Source: Bradyrhizobium icense (GTDB taxonomy: Bacteria > Pseudomonadota > Alphaproteobacteria > Rhizobiales > Xanthobacteraceae). Taken from it: a stretch of 64,000 bases of DNA. Within the stretch, counting starts at the first letter, position 1. Every line of letters begins with the position of its first letter. A model generated the notes under the pieces. That model was given only the letters and a program-made list of their open reading frames with translations, ran no database searches and was not told the DNA's origin. Position numbers and translations under genes: made by a program. The stretch lies in the NCBI RefSeq assembly GCF_001693385.1, contig NZ_CP016428.1:7430001-7494000 (forward strand), written 5' to 3'. Below, one piece after another: positions 11,169 to 20,363 of this stretch.

Positions 11169-11954
11169 ATGGACGCCATTTCCCCCGCCCGGATCGCCGG
11201 GATTTACCGTTACCCCGTCAAAGGCCTGACCCCGGAGCAGCTCGACCGCGCCGAGCTCAAGCCCGGGCAAACCCTTTTGGCCGACCGCCGCTATGCCATC
11301 GAGAACGGCCCCTCCGGTTTCGACCCGGCGGAGCCGAAATGGCTGCCGAAGCCGCACTTCCTGATGCTGATGCGGGATGAGTGGCTGGCCGGCCTGCACA
11401 CCCATTTCGACGACGCGAGCAGCGTTCTCTCGATCCGCCGGAACGGCGAGATTGCAGCCCAGGGCGACCTCACGACGGCCGAGGGCCGGCGGACAATCGA
11501 GAACTTCTTCGCCACCGCCTTTGCCGGCCAGATCAAGGGCCCGCCAAAGGTACTGGAAAGCCCCGGCCACAGTTTTTCGGATGTCGCCCGCAAAGTCGTC
11601 TCGATCATCAACCTCGCCAGCGTGCGCGCCGTCGAGGATATCGTCGGCGCGCCGGTCCATCCGCTTCGCTTCCGCGCCAATCTCTATGTCGAGGGCTGGC
11701 CGGCCTGGCACGAATTCGACCTGCTCGACCGAACGCTTGCGATCGGCGATATCAGGCTGAAGGTGGTGAAACGCATCGTCCGCTGCGCCGCCGTCAATGT
11801 CGATCCCGATACTGCCCAGCGCGACCTCGCGATTCCTCCGGCGCTGCAGCGCCGGCTCGGCCACGGTGATTGCGGGATCTATGCCGAGGTGATCACCGGC
11901 GGCAGCATCAGCACCGGCGACGCGATCGCGGCGGAGCAGCCGGAGTTGCTGTAG
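11169..11954 (+). CDS. MOSC domain-containing protein
   Basis: A 261-residue protein with an N-terminal MOSC beta-barrel (IAGIYRYPVKGLTPEQL) and a C-terminal MOSC domain containing the conserved cysteine region VKRIVRCAAVNVDP near residue 205. MOSC proteins bind molybdenum cofactor or act in molybdoenzyme-linked sulfur transfer and N-hydroxylamine reduction. The open frame continues far upstream into the antisense of clpB; ATG 11169 is the first start where the family alignment begins. It appears monocistronic. Confidence 0.85.
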   Translation: MDAISPARIAGIYRYPVKGLTPEQLDRAELKPGQTLLADRRYAIENGPSGFDPAEPKWLPKPHFLMLMRDEWLAGLHTHFDDASSVLSIRRNGEIAAQGDLTTAEGRRTIENFFATAFAGQIKGPPKVLESPGHSFSDVARKVVSIINLASVRAVEDIVGAPVHPLRFRANLYVEGWPAWHEFDLLDRTLAIGDIRLKVVKRIVRCAAVNVDPDTAQRDLAIPPALQRRLGHGDCGIYAEVITGGSISTGDAIAAEQPELL

Positions 11955-11992
11955 GGCGTCTCCTGCCATTGCAAGTACGACGCTCACGCGTT

Positions 11993-12126
11993 CGTCATCC
12001 CGGCCAACGGTCGCGAATGCGCGCCCGATGACAGGCTCCGGCGGGGATCCAGTACGCCGCGGCTTATCGATTCAATCACTGCTGTCTCTGGAATGCGGGG
12101 TCGCCCGGTCAAGCCGGGCGATGACA
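11993..12126. repeat. dispersed palindromic repeat, family A, copy 1
   Basis: This intergenic element has outer inverted arms (GTCATCCCGGC at one end, GCCGGGCGATGAC at the other) and a conserved core CCAGTACGCCGCGGCTT. The same core and layout recur at 38123-38230. I recall this type as abundant in Bradyrhizobium genomes. It carries no gene. Confidence 0.75.
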
Positions 12127-12227
12127 ATTGAGTGTAGGTCGGCGATCTCGCGACATGAACTGCCCGAGGTTTGCCTAAGAATCTCCCGCCCTCTCATTTA
12201 GAGGGCGCAGGGAAGACCGCATAGGCG

Positions 12228-13497
12228 TTAAGGTAGCGCGAGCATCGATTGATACCGACGTTTTCGAGGAGGCTCGCGCAGGTGCCGCCCAAGCGCTCGT
12301 TTTCTGCGGCGGAAGCAACGGATGGTTGGTTGTGGAATGATCGCTTGTAGCAAGGATGCAACGAGTTGTTGCAGAATACGCCAAGCGCCAGGTGTCGTCA
12401 GGCGGCCTGCATCCAGCGGGGAGAGTCCTCGAAGTCGCAGGCAAGCGGCTCGAGCAGCAGGATGATCAAGAGGTGGGCCAGCAGGTAGGGCTTGGCGGAG
12501 CGCGGATCGGTTCCAGGTGGCGTCTTGAGACCAATCAGGCTCTTCAGTCGCTTGAAGCCAAGTTCGATGCGCCATCGCAGTCGATAGAGCGCGAGTACAT
12601 CCTTGGTGGAGGACTCGTCCCGTGCGAGCGACGTGACAGAATGACCCAATCCGCGGCTTCCAGAGTTTCTTTGGAGATGACGCGGTTTTCGTCTTGTGCG
12701 TCTCGCCGGGCTTTACGACGCGAAGCCGCGACTGCACCGGCGGGCTTCTTGACTGCGACCAGACGCATAGCCAGAGGCGCACCGTCCTTGCGTTTGATCC
12801 AAATCCTCCGATCGATCAGTCCGTGCGCCTTCGCCGCACGCAATTGGGCCATCAGATCGAACGGAAGGCCTTTGGCATCAAGCCAACGTGCGTTCTTCCA
12901 GCCCGCTCGGATCAAAACGTCTGCCCCGGCGTCGCGGACAGCGGCGATGCGGTCAGGTTGCAGATATGCGCGGTCAGCAATGCGGATCTCGTTCTTGACC
13001 ACCGGTATCCGGTCAAACGTTTCGCCCTCTTGCTGATCTGTCAGCTCGAAGTGACCAAAGCGCTCATATGGCAGATCGAATGCACTATGAACGCGCCAAA
13101 GCTCACTGTACCTGCGCGCAGCCGGTCCTGCCTGAGGCACTGTCGTCGCATCGATAATACGGATCAGGCGGCCTCGGCTCGCCTTCGGGGCTGCCGCAGC
13201 GAGCAAGCCCTCCACCAGCACTGCAAACCAATCGCCACATTGACGCAGGCGATAGAACAACGCCACGCTGCTGAGGTCGGCAAGGCCAACAGAAGCGGCC
13301 CACGCGGCTGTCGATCTCAACCCTCTTTCACCCAGACAATAGGCCAGCATCAGCCGAAGTAACGACACCGCATCTGGAATTTGGCGCCGCCGCACGAAAG
13401 CCTTCGTCTGGCGCGCACTTATCTCAAGCTGCGCAGCCCCGCCGAGCTGCGTAACCACTCTCGTCCAGTCCTCGTTCAGAAGCGATTCGTCTGCCAT
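12228..13497 (-). pseudogene. IS4 family transposase, broken by two frameshifts
   Basis: Three overlapping minus-strand frames together spell one IS4-type transposase of about 420 residues. The first frame (13497 to about 12645) has the N-terminal domain and the first two catalytic acids (IIDATTVPQAG and RIADRAYLQP). Near 12640 the frame shifts and continues as VTSLARDESSTKDVLALYRL, including the IS4 signature Y-x2-R-x3-E-x6-K in YRLRWRIELGFKRLK. Near 12405 it shifts again and ends with LREPPRKRRYQSMLALP at 12228. All DDE residues are still encoded, but the intact protein cannot be made without two recoding events. Its terminal inverted repeats could not be fixed. Confidence 0.85.
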
Positions 13498-13503
13498 CCC
13501 GCC

Positions 13504-13525
13504 TTGGAATCACACGTGATTCCAA
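13504..13525. repeat. 22-bp palindrome upstream of the broken IS4 transposase
   Basis: Arms of 10 bp, TTGGAATCAC and GTGATTCCAA, flank a 2-bp centre. It sits 7 bp upstream of the transposase start and may be an operator or part of the element's end. No second copy was found at the other side of the transposase. Confidence 0.6.
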
Positions 13526-14129
13526 CACTCAAGGATAAACTTAACGCCTATGGGGAAGACCGGGCGCGCGCCGCACCCGCGGTCTCGTGTGCAATTGCGC
13601 ATAGGAAAAACGCACACGAGCATACAGGTACAGCGGGAGCATCCCGGCCTTCCCTGCGCAATGGCTTTACGGCTTACTTCGTGCTCTTCCCGGAGAACGG
13701 CTTTCTTGCCTCCGTCGCCCCCGAGAAGCTTCGCTTCTCTCGGACTTAACGCCAGCACCGCGGCGCCAGAACCACACGACTTCGCCGTACGCGTCGGGCG
13801 CCACCGTCTTGTGCGCCATTCGCGTCCATCGCATCTCACCGCACGTTCGTGACGATCGCGAAGCGCCCCTCATCCGCCGTGAGACGGGCGGATTTATGCG
13901 GCTGATTTGGGTGAGAACGAAAGCAGTATATTTTTGATTCGTGGGCTTGACACGATTTCTGAAAATCCGAAGCGATTTGCCCCGTCGTGTTGATTTGTCG
14001 CAGCTCCGGCGTGAAAGCGTGCTTGCAGGGCAGGCAAATCAGTAGCGGTAGGGTGGGCGAAGGGCTCCTGGCCGTGCCCACCATTCTCAATCCCGATCCC
14101 GATTCGGAGGCCCGACCGGCTCGATGGAG
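13526..14129. repeat. gene-free stretch with a large dispersed repeat (family E)
   Basis: About 600 bp without a supported gene. From about 13547 to 13860 the sequence includes strings such as CCTTCCCTGCGCAATGGC and CTTCGTGCTCTTCCCGG, which I recall as part of a very common dispersed repeat in Bradyrhizobium and Rhodopseudomonas. From about 13945 a second recalled segment follows (GGGCTTGACACGATTTC and GCGATTTGCCCCGTCG). Short open frames on both strands look like chance frames inside the repeat. Confidence 0.5.
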
Positions 14130-15419
14130 CTATTCCGCCGGCGCGAGGTGTCCGCTCGCGCGTGCTGCAGCGGTCTCGCGCACCCGGACCCGGGCACGGC
14201 GCTTGCGCCACCAGATCACGACGCCGGTCACCGATAGCGCCGCAACCACCAGCCCCATCACCGAGATCAGGATGCGGCCGGGCAGCCCCACGATACGTCC
14301 GGAATGCAGCGGGAACTGCGCCTGCACGAAGATGTCAGCGGCGGTGCCGACCCACGGCAGTCGCTCGCCGATCGGGCGTCCATCCTCGCTGTCGTAATAG
14401 AGCTGCGCGGGGCCGACGCCGCCGGCGCCATGGTCGTCGCCGGGGTGGAAGAAAGCCGCGGCATACACACCGTGCGCCGGGCCGTAGTTGATCGAGCCGA
14501 CAGGCGTGGTCCATCCGCGCCTCTTGCCGTCGGCCGCGGCGCGCGCGGCGATATCGGCATACGTGACCTTGGGTTCGATCGGATCGTCGAGATGCCGATA
14601 CGGACGCTGCTCATACGGCGTCGGGGTGTAGTTCGATACCGTCTTCATCAGCGGCGAGAACACCTCGAAATACAGGTTGAGCGAGAACGCCGTGAAGGCA
14701 ATGACGAACAGCAGCGCCCAGGTCCACAGGCTGAAAGCGCGGTGGATATCGAAATTGATCCGATAGGCACTGCCTGAGGTCTTGATCTTCCAGGCCGGCG
14801 CCCAGCGCGTCCAGAAGCCACGGCCGAGTTCGCGCGCAACGGCAGGTGCCCGCTCAGCCCTGGCGCGGCGACGGGACGGCAGCGTCAGATAAAAGCCGAC
14901 GAAGCAATCGATGGTCCAGATGATCGCGATGACGCCGAGCACGCGCATGCCCCAGCGATCGCTGCCCCAGAACTCCGGAATGTGCATGGTGTAGTGCAGC
15001 TTGTAGAGGAACGAGACGAAGTTGGCGCGCGTCACCGGCCACACCGCTCCCCAGTGGCGCCGCCCGAGCTCTACGCCGGTGTTGGGATCGAGGAAGATCT
15101 GATTGTAGTCGAGCTCATATCGCTTGCCGGTGGCGGGATCGATCCGCGGCAGCACGAAGAACCACAGCGAATGGTCTTTCTCCGGGGTCATGAACATGTG
15201 GACGACGCGCGCACGCGGATCGCGCTGCTCGATCAGCTTGACAAGCTCGACGGAAGGAATCGCGGGACCGCTGCTGGTCACATCGAACAGATTCTTGTTC
15301 AAGAGGTCATCGATCTCGTGATCCCACGAGATGATTGCGCCGGTGACGCCCGAAAAAAACAGAAAGCCGGCGGTGAGAAGGCCGGCCCAGCGATGCAGTC
15401 GCCCGAAGATTGATTTCAT
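14130..15419 (-). CDS. PepSY domain membrane protein, siderophore-iron reductase type
   Basis: A 429-residue inner-membrane protein of the PepSY-associated TM family. Four membrane helices are visible: near residues 12-33, 150-175, 225-250 and 390-415. Conserved histidines occur in LHRWAGL, SWDHEID and LHYTMHIPEFWG, the places expected to bind haem or metal. Members beside siderophore receptors are thought to reduce or release iron in the periplasm. It lies 95 nt downstream of the TonB-dependent receptor on the same strand, which supports a shared iron-uptake operon. The exact reaction is inferred. Confidence 0.85.
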   Translation of the reverse strand: MKSIFGRLHRWAGLLTAGFLFFSGVTGAIISWDHEIDDLLNKNLFDVTSSGPAIPSVELVKLIEQRDPRARVVHMFMTPEKDHSLWFFVLPRIDPATGKRYELDYNQIFLDPNTGVELGRRHWGAVWPVTRANFVSFLYKLHYTMHIPEFWGSDRWGMRVLGVIAIIWTIDCFVGFYLTLPSRRRARAERAPAVARELGRGFWTRWAPAWKIKTSGSAYRINFDIHRAFSLWTWALLFVIAFTAFSLNLYFEVFSPLMKTVSNYTPTPYEQRPYRHLDDPIEPKVTYADIAARAAADGKRRGWTTPVGSINYGPAHGVYAAAFFHPGDDHGAGGVGPAQLYYDSEDGRPIGERLPWVGTAADIFVQAQFPLHSGRIVGLPGRILISVMGLVVAALSVTGVVIWWRKRRARVRVRETAAARASGHLAPAE

Positions 15420-15514
15420 GGCTTCGCCCGTGCTGTTGGTGCCTCAATTAGCAAACGTCATCACCGCCGGTCGACCGACCGGCGGTGATGTATCCATCGC
15501 ATTTCGCAGCCGAC

Positions 15515-17878
15515 CTACCATCGATAGGTCAGCTTCGCGATCGCCTTGCGGCCCTCGGCATAGAAGCAGCTTGTGTAGCCGTAGCAGGCTGCGACATAGC
15601 GGGTGTCGGCGATGTTGGTGACGTTCAGCGCCAGGCGATAGTTGTCTTTGGTGTAGGCCAGCAGCGCGTCGACCGCGGTCGAGGCCGGCACCTTGAAGGT
15701 GTTGGCATCGTCGCCGAAGGTCGAACCGACATAACGGACGCCGCCACCTATTTGGACGCCAGCGAGCGGCCCACTCTGCAGCGTGTAGTCGGTCCACAGC
15801 GCGAACCGGTTGAGCGGCACGGTGGTCGGCGCCTTGCCGACGTTTACGGGGTCCTCCGTGACCACGGCATCGATGTAGGAGTAGGCGCCGCGGACGTTGA
15901 AACCTTCGATCAGCGTAGCAGTACCTTCGAGTTCGATGCCGCGCGAGTTCACCTGCCCCCTCTGCTCGGCAGTGTACGATGGAGGCGCGAAGGTCACGAC
16001 ATTGGAGCGCGTCAGATCGAACGCCGCCAGAGTGATCAGCGCATTGATTCCGACCGGCTGGTACTTCACGCCGACTTCATACTGGACGCCGGTTTCCGGC
16101 TTCAGCAGCTCGCCCGCGGCGTTGACGTTGAGCACCGGCAGGAACGATTCGGCGTAGCTGAAATACGGCGCGATGCCGTTGTCGAAATTGTACATCACGG
16201 CCGCACGAGCGGTGAAGGCCGAGGCGTCGGTCGTAGCGAAAGACTTGTTGAAACGGTCGTCGAGATCGGTCGAGGCGAAGTCCTGCCGGCCGCCCACCAG
16301 GAACGAGAGACGGCCGAGTTTGATCTGGTCCTGCGCGTAGAACCCGATCTGCGACTGCTTGATGGCCTTGTCGTCGTAGGGGCCGTCATTGGTCCATGTG
16401 TTGGTGTAGACAGGCGCAAATACGTTGATCTTGCCGGTGCTGTACCCTGAAGCGGCGTCCCGGAACGACGTGTTGCGGTAGTCGATGCCGAACAACGTGG
16501 TGTGGCTCAAAATGCCGGTGACGAACTTGCCCTGGAGCTGGTTATCGACCGCGAAGGAGTTGATGGTCGATGCACCGCCTGCGCCATAGCGCGACATCAG
16601 GCCTGCGGCTTCGTCGGCCGCGGAGGCGTAGCCCAGGCCGTAGAAGCTCTGCTGTTCGTTGTGCATCCACGCATAACGCAGGTTCTGCCGGAACGTGAGG
16701 GCCTCGTTGATGTCGTGCGACAGCAGGTATCCGGCCGTGGCCAGTTCGGTATCGAACCGGTTGAAATTGGGTTCGCCGCCGAAAAACGTGTTCCGGATGA
16801 AGCGGCCGTTATTGGCAAACGCCGTGCCCGATGCCGGCAGGAATTGCAGGCCCCAGCCCGTGGTGTCCTTTTGATAATTGGCCAGCAGGGTAATGGTGGT
16901 GGCGTCGTTCGGCTTGAACGTCACGGAGGGCGCGATGAAGACGCGGTTGTCCTTGGTGAAATCAACCTGGGTTTCGCCGTCGCGGACGACGCCTGTCAGG
17001 CGCCACAACACGGTGCCTTCCTTGTTGGCGGAGCCGCCGATGTCAAATTGGCCCTGGTAGCGATTGAAGCTGCCGCCCGAGACGGAGATCTCGCCGAACT
17101 GGTAGGCCGTGGGCAGCTTGCTGACATAGTTGAGAATGCCGCCGGTGCCGCTGCCGCCGTACATCACCGAGGATGGCCCCTTCAGCACTTCGAGACGTTC
17201 GGCGCCGTAGGGCTCCAGACCAAGGAAGTGCACATACTGACTGCTGGGCAGCCGCAGGCCGTCCAGATAAAGGCCCGGCATGGTCATGTCGAAACCGCGG
17301 ATCTGCAGTCCGCCGAATCGCGTATCGGAACCGCCGTTGACGTCGCCGCTGACGCCCGCGGTATAGCGCAGCGCCGCGCCGACCGACTCGGCCCCCTGGT
17401 TTTTGATCTGGTCTGTCGTGACGACCGAAATCGACTGCGGGGTTTCGATGATCGGCGTGTCGGTCTTGGTCGCGGTCCCGGTGCGGGTTGCGACGAAGCC
17501 GCGCACGGGACCGTTGGCGCGTTCGCCGGCACCTGGGCCCGATGCAGGCACAGCCGGTGCCGCCTGCGGGTTGGCAGCGGCGCGAGAGATGCGCGTCGCG
17601 CGCGTGGTCGCGGCGCGGCGGGATGGCTGGGCCGCCGCCGGGCGCGCGCGCTCCTGCGGCGCGTCCACGGTGACCGGCGGCAGTGACGACTGCGCCAGCG
17701 CAGCGCCTGTCGGCAGGGAGAGGGTGAAACTGCTGACTGCCCCGAGGCAGATCGTTCGCAAGAGTTGAAGTCGAGTGGCGGAAAACGAATGAAATGCTGT
17801 TGGTGTCAACCTTAGATGCCCCGAAGTCTGCCGGCTTTGGCCGGTAGGATTTTTGATGCCTCGCTCTAACGCAGACAT
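15515..17878 (-). CDS. TonB-dependent siderophore receptor
   Basis: An outer-membrane ferric-siderophore receptor, 787 residues from ATG 17878. It has a signal segment (LLRTICLGAVSSF, ending near ALAQ), a TonB-box-like LPPVTVDAP, a plug domain (IIETPQSISVVTTDQIKNQG and VLKGPSSVMYGGSGTGG), and a beta-barrel ending in aromatic AKLTYRW, as outer-membrane assembly requires. The plug and barrel resemble FhuA/FoxA-type hydroxamate receptors, but the ligand is not certain. The frame is open to a TTG at 17950; I prefer ATG 17878, although its ribosome-binding site is weak. It precedes the PepSY gene. Iron control is likely, but I found no convincing Irr or Fur box. Confidence 0.9.
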   Translation of the reverse strand: MSALERGIKNPTGQSRQTSGHLRLTPTAFHSFSATRLQLLRTICLGAVSSFTLSLPTGAALAQSSLPPVTVDAPQERARPAAAQPSRRAATTRATRISRAAANPQAAPAVPASGPGAGERANGPVRGFVATRTGTATKTDTPIIETPQSISVVTTDQIKNQGAESVGAALRYTAGVSGDVNGGSDTRFGGLQIRGFDMTMPGLYLDGLRLPSSQYVHFLGLEPYGAERLEVLKGPSSVMYGGSGTGGILNYVSKLPTAYQFGEISVSGGSFNRYQGQFDIGGSANKEGTVLWRLTGVVRDGETQVDFTKDNRVFIAPSVTFKPNDATTITLLANYQKDTTGWGLQFLPASGTAFANNGRFIRNTFFGGEPNFNRFDTELATAGYLLSHDINEALTFRQNLRYAWMHNEQQSFYGLGYASAADEAAGLMSRYGAGGASTINSFAVDNQLQGKFVTGILSHTTLFGIDYRNTSFRDAASGYSTGKINVFAPVYTNTWTNDGPYDDKAIKQSQIGFYAQDQIKLGRLSFLVGGRQDFASTDLDDRFNKSFATTDASAFTARAAVMYNFDNGIAPYFSYAESFLPVLNVNAAGELLKPETGVQYEVGVKYQPVGINALITLAAFDLTRSNVVTFAPPSYTAEQRGQVNSRGIELEGTATLIEGFNVRGAYSYIDAVVTEDPVNVGKAPTTVPLNRFALWTDYTLQSGPLAGVQIGGGVRYVGSTFGDDANTFKVPASTAVDALLAYTKDNYRLALNVTNIADTRYVAACYGYTSCFYAEGRKAIAKLTYRW

Positions 17879-18361
17879 CCTCGGAGTTCGATGGGTGTGG
17901 TTGCTAGAATCGCTCCAGATCGCGCGGTTCCATGCAAGCGGCCGCCGCAATGCGACTTGGAGGAATTCTAATTCGCTGATGACGCCCCGCGATCTTCAGA
18001 TCATCGACGCAAATGTGTGCCAGCTAGCCCGCCGAAAAAGATTCAATATGCGATACATCACCCGTCTTGCGGTTGAGCCGGTCTCGATGGTGACGCGCAT
18101 CGACGCTGCGCGGACGTGAGGTCGCCCCCGATTGGACTTTCAGATCCCAAGCGCGAGAAAGCCGCGACAAACCACGATCAAACCCACGGCAATAGCCTTG
18201 TTGAGAGCATTCAAATTGAACGGAACGGCTTAACGCAGCCGATCTCAGGCAGCTCAGGCGTCCATCACTTCGCCTATTAACTCAAGGCAGACAACGCCGG
18301 TGTTCTTGCCATATAGTTCAGCACTCAGACGAGCGGGATGTCTGTTCGGAGGATTGAGGTC
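17879..18361. other. intergenic region upstream of the siderophore receptor
   Basis: About 480 bp between two divergent genes, presumably holding their promoters. A possible plus-strand reading frame of 46 codons starts with ATG near 17979 behind GGAGGAATT, but the spacing is long and the product (MTPRDLQIIDANVCQLARRK onward) matches nothing I know. I do not call it a gene. Confidence 0.4.
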
Positions 18362-18637
18362 ATGCGTAAAACACAGGGATCGTTACTCCTGGCTATCGCT
18401 GCTGTCCTTTTCAGCCCACCGGTAGGGGCGCAACAGGTTGCGGCCGAAACGCCGCAGACAATGCTGTCGGCTCAGATTCGTACGCAGGGGTTTACCTGTG
18501 ACAAGGCGCTCGGCGCCACCAGGGACAGAAAGCGATCCCAGCCGGACCGTGTCGTCTGGGTCCTCAAATGCAGCAACGCGACATACCGCGTCACACGCGC
18601 CCCCGACATGGCAGCGAAGGTCGAACCGCTCCCGTAA
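18362..18637 (+). CDS. small secreted hypothetical protein
   Basis: A 91-residue protein with a typical signal peptide (MRKTQGSLLLAIAAVLFSPP, cleavage near VGA-QQ), giving a mature part of about 67 residues. Two cysteines (FTCDKA and LKCSN) could form a disulfide in the periplasm. I place the start at ATG 18362 because GGAGG lies about 8 nt upstream; an earlier GTG-like frame at 18338 would interrupt the signal peptide. I do not recognise the family. Confidence 0.6.
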   Translation: MRKTQGSLLLAIAAVLFSPPVGAQQVAAETPQTMLSAQIRTQGFTCDKALGATRDRKRSQPDRVVWVLKCSNATYRVTRAPDMAAKVEPLP

Positions 18638-18710
18638 GCGGATCACCTGCGCTCAAACGAGCGCCGGGAGATGGATCTTCTGACCACGGCTGCCTCTCCC
18701 CATTAGCGCC

Positions 18711-18834
18711 GTAGGGTGGGCAAAGCCACGGGTCGCGCGAATGCGCGCGCGATGACAGGCTACGCGTGCCCACCGTGCGTGCGAACCGTCGGCGATGGTG
18801 GGCACTGCGCTTGCGCGCCTTTGCCCACCCTACG
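18711..18834. repeat. dispersed palindromic repeat, family B, copy 1
   Basis: It begins GTAGGGTGGGCAAAG and ends CTTTGCCCACCCTACG-like sequence, so its ends are inverted copies of each other. The same ends are found at 48709-48795. The IS1182-type element inserted exactly at its right end (CTACG 18830-18834). Confidence 0.75.
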
Positions 18835-20350
18835 AGGCTGTGAATCTTTCATTTCGGCTTGGCGGATGTAGCGGAGATCAAGGCGGTCGTGATTCTCTAT
18901 GTGCGTTGATTCGCCGGAGAGAATAATGGCTGACGAAGGGCTCTTTGGAGAATTGCCGGAACAGGTAAAGCCCCGAGCGGGTGCGGAGCCGCGTGGAGCG
19001 CCGCGACTGCGCGAGCCAATGCGCGAGCAGATCGAACTTCGCGCTGTGGATATCGAGAGCCTGATCGGGCAAGAGCATCCGGCGCGCGTGATCTGGGGCT
19101 ATGTTGAGGGGCTGGACCTGAGCGAGCTTGAGGATCGGGTCAAGGCGCGGGAGAATACGCCCGGCCATCCGCCGCCATCGCCACGACTGCTGCTGGCTCT
19201 TTGGCTTTACGCCACGAGCGATGGCGTGGGCAGCGCGCGTGCCTTGGCCCGCCTCTGCGAGAACCATGACGTCTATCGCTGGCTCTGTGGCGGGGTGTCG
19301 ATGAACTATCACACGCTGTCGGACTTCCGGGTCGGTTGTGCCGACCTGCTCGACCGGTTGCTGAGCGAGCATCTGGCGGCGCTGAGCAAGGCGGGGCTGG
19401 TCGATCTGGAGAAGTTGACCCAAGACGGGGTGCGGATACGGGCCAATGCGGGGACCGGATCGTTCCGGCGCGAGGCGACGCTGGATCGGCAGATGGCGCA
19501 GGCCCAGGCGATAGTGGAGGAGCTGAAGCGCGAGGTCGATGCGGATCCGGAAGCCAGCAATCGGCGCATCCGGGCCGCCAGGGAGCGCGCGGCGCGCGAA
19601 CGCAGCGAGCGCGTACAGGCTGCGCAAGCGGCGCTGGCCGAGATCAAGCGCAAGCGAAAGCAACTCGACGAGAAGGGCGGCAATGGCAAAAAGCCGAAGG
19701 AACCGCGGGCCTCTACCACAGACCCGCAGGCACGGGTGATGAAGATGGCGGATGCCGGCTTCCGTCCAGCCTACAACGTGCAGGTGGCCAGTGCAGCGGG
19801 CGAGCTGATCGTGGTCACGGTCGATGTCGATAACAATGGATCGGATCGCGGCCTGATGCGGCCGATGCTGGAACGAACGCGCTCACTGCTGGGCTGCTTT
19901 CCCCGCCGCCACCTCGTCGATGGCGGGTTCTGCAGCGCCGAGGACATCGAGTGGGCGCATGGCAAAGGCGTTGACGTCTACTGCCCACCAACACAATCCA
20001 GGAGTGGCATCGATCCTTATTTGCCCCGGCCCGGCGACAGCCCGGGCGTGTTGGCCTGGCGTGCCCGCATGGCCAGCGAAGATGGCAAGGCGCAGTACCG
20101 AGCCCGCACGATCTGCGAATGCATCCATGCCCGCTGGCGCAACTGGGACCTGCGGCAATTGACCGTCCGCGGCATCGACAAGGTCCGCGCCGTCGTGCTC
20201 TGGTTCGCGCTCACCAACAACATCTTGCAGGGCCACCGTCTCGCCAAAACCTAGTGGCACCGCCAACGTCCGTCTCTTCACAACGGTCGGATCAACTCAC
20301 ACCCTGACCTCGCCTTGCCAATCCCCGCGGACCCAAAAGCTTCACAGGCT
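18835..20350 (+). mobile_element. IS1182-type insertion sequence, complete
   Basis: The 1,516-bp element is bounded by imperfect terminal inverted repeats: AGGCTGTGAATCTTT at the left and, reversed, AGCCTGTGAAGCTTTT at the right. Both ends are flanked by the direct repeat CTACG (18830-18834 and 20351-20355), a likely 5-bp target duplication. It encodes one intact transposase and no passenger gene. Confidence 0.8.
18926..20254 (+). CDS. IS1182 family transposase
   Basis: A 442-residue DDE transposase from ATG 18926. The N-terminal domain (LIGQEHPARVIWGYVEGLDL) is typical of IS1182-like enzymes. The first catalytic Asp is in LTQDGVRIRANAG, a charged coiled coil follows near residues 195-260, and the later acids lie in HLVDGGFCSAEDIEW and in the C-terminal AQYRARTICECIHARW. 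I chose 18926 over 18899 because GGAGAGAATA precedes it. The frame is unbroken, so the element could be active. Confidence 0.88.
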   Translation: MADEGLFGELPEQVKPRAGAEPRGAPRLREPMREQIELRAVDIESLIGQEHPARVIWGYVEGLDLSELEDRVKARENTPGHPPPSPRLLLALWLYATSDGVGSARALARLCENHDVYRWLCGGVSMNYHTLSDFRVGCADLLDRLLSEHLAALSKAGLVDLEKLTQDGVRIRANAGTGSFRREATLDRQMAQAQAIVEELKREVDADPEASNRRIRAARERAARERSERVQAAQAALAEIKRKRKQLDEKGGNGKKPKEPRASTTDPQARVMKMADAGFRPAYNVQVASAAGELIVVTVDVDNNGSDRGLMRPMLERTRSLLGCFPRRHLVDGGFCSAEDIEWAHGKGVDVYCPPTQSRSGIDPYLPRPGDSPGVLAWRARMASEDGKAQYRARTICECIHARWRNWDLRQLTVRGIDKVRAVVLWFALTNNILQGHRLAKT

Positions 20351-20363
20351 CTACGGGTTCGCC

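Noticed and set aside
16502..17686. 394-residue plus-strand open frame
   Set aside because: It lies wholly opposite the TonB receptor, whose plug and barrel motifs are clear.
17879..17980. Possible iron-response (ICE/Irr) box at CTAGAAT and GAATTCTAA
   Set aside because: The half-sites are about 40 bp apart and do not form the known 7-9-7 arrangement.
17979..18119. 46-codon plus-strand open frame with upstream GGAGGAATT
   Set aside because: Spacing from the ribosome-binding site is too long, and the product has no family features.
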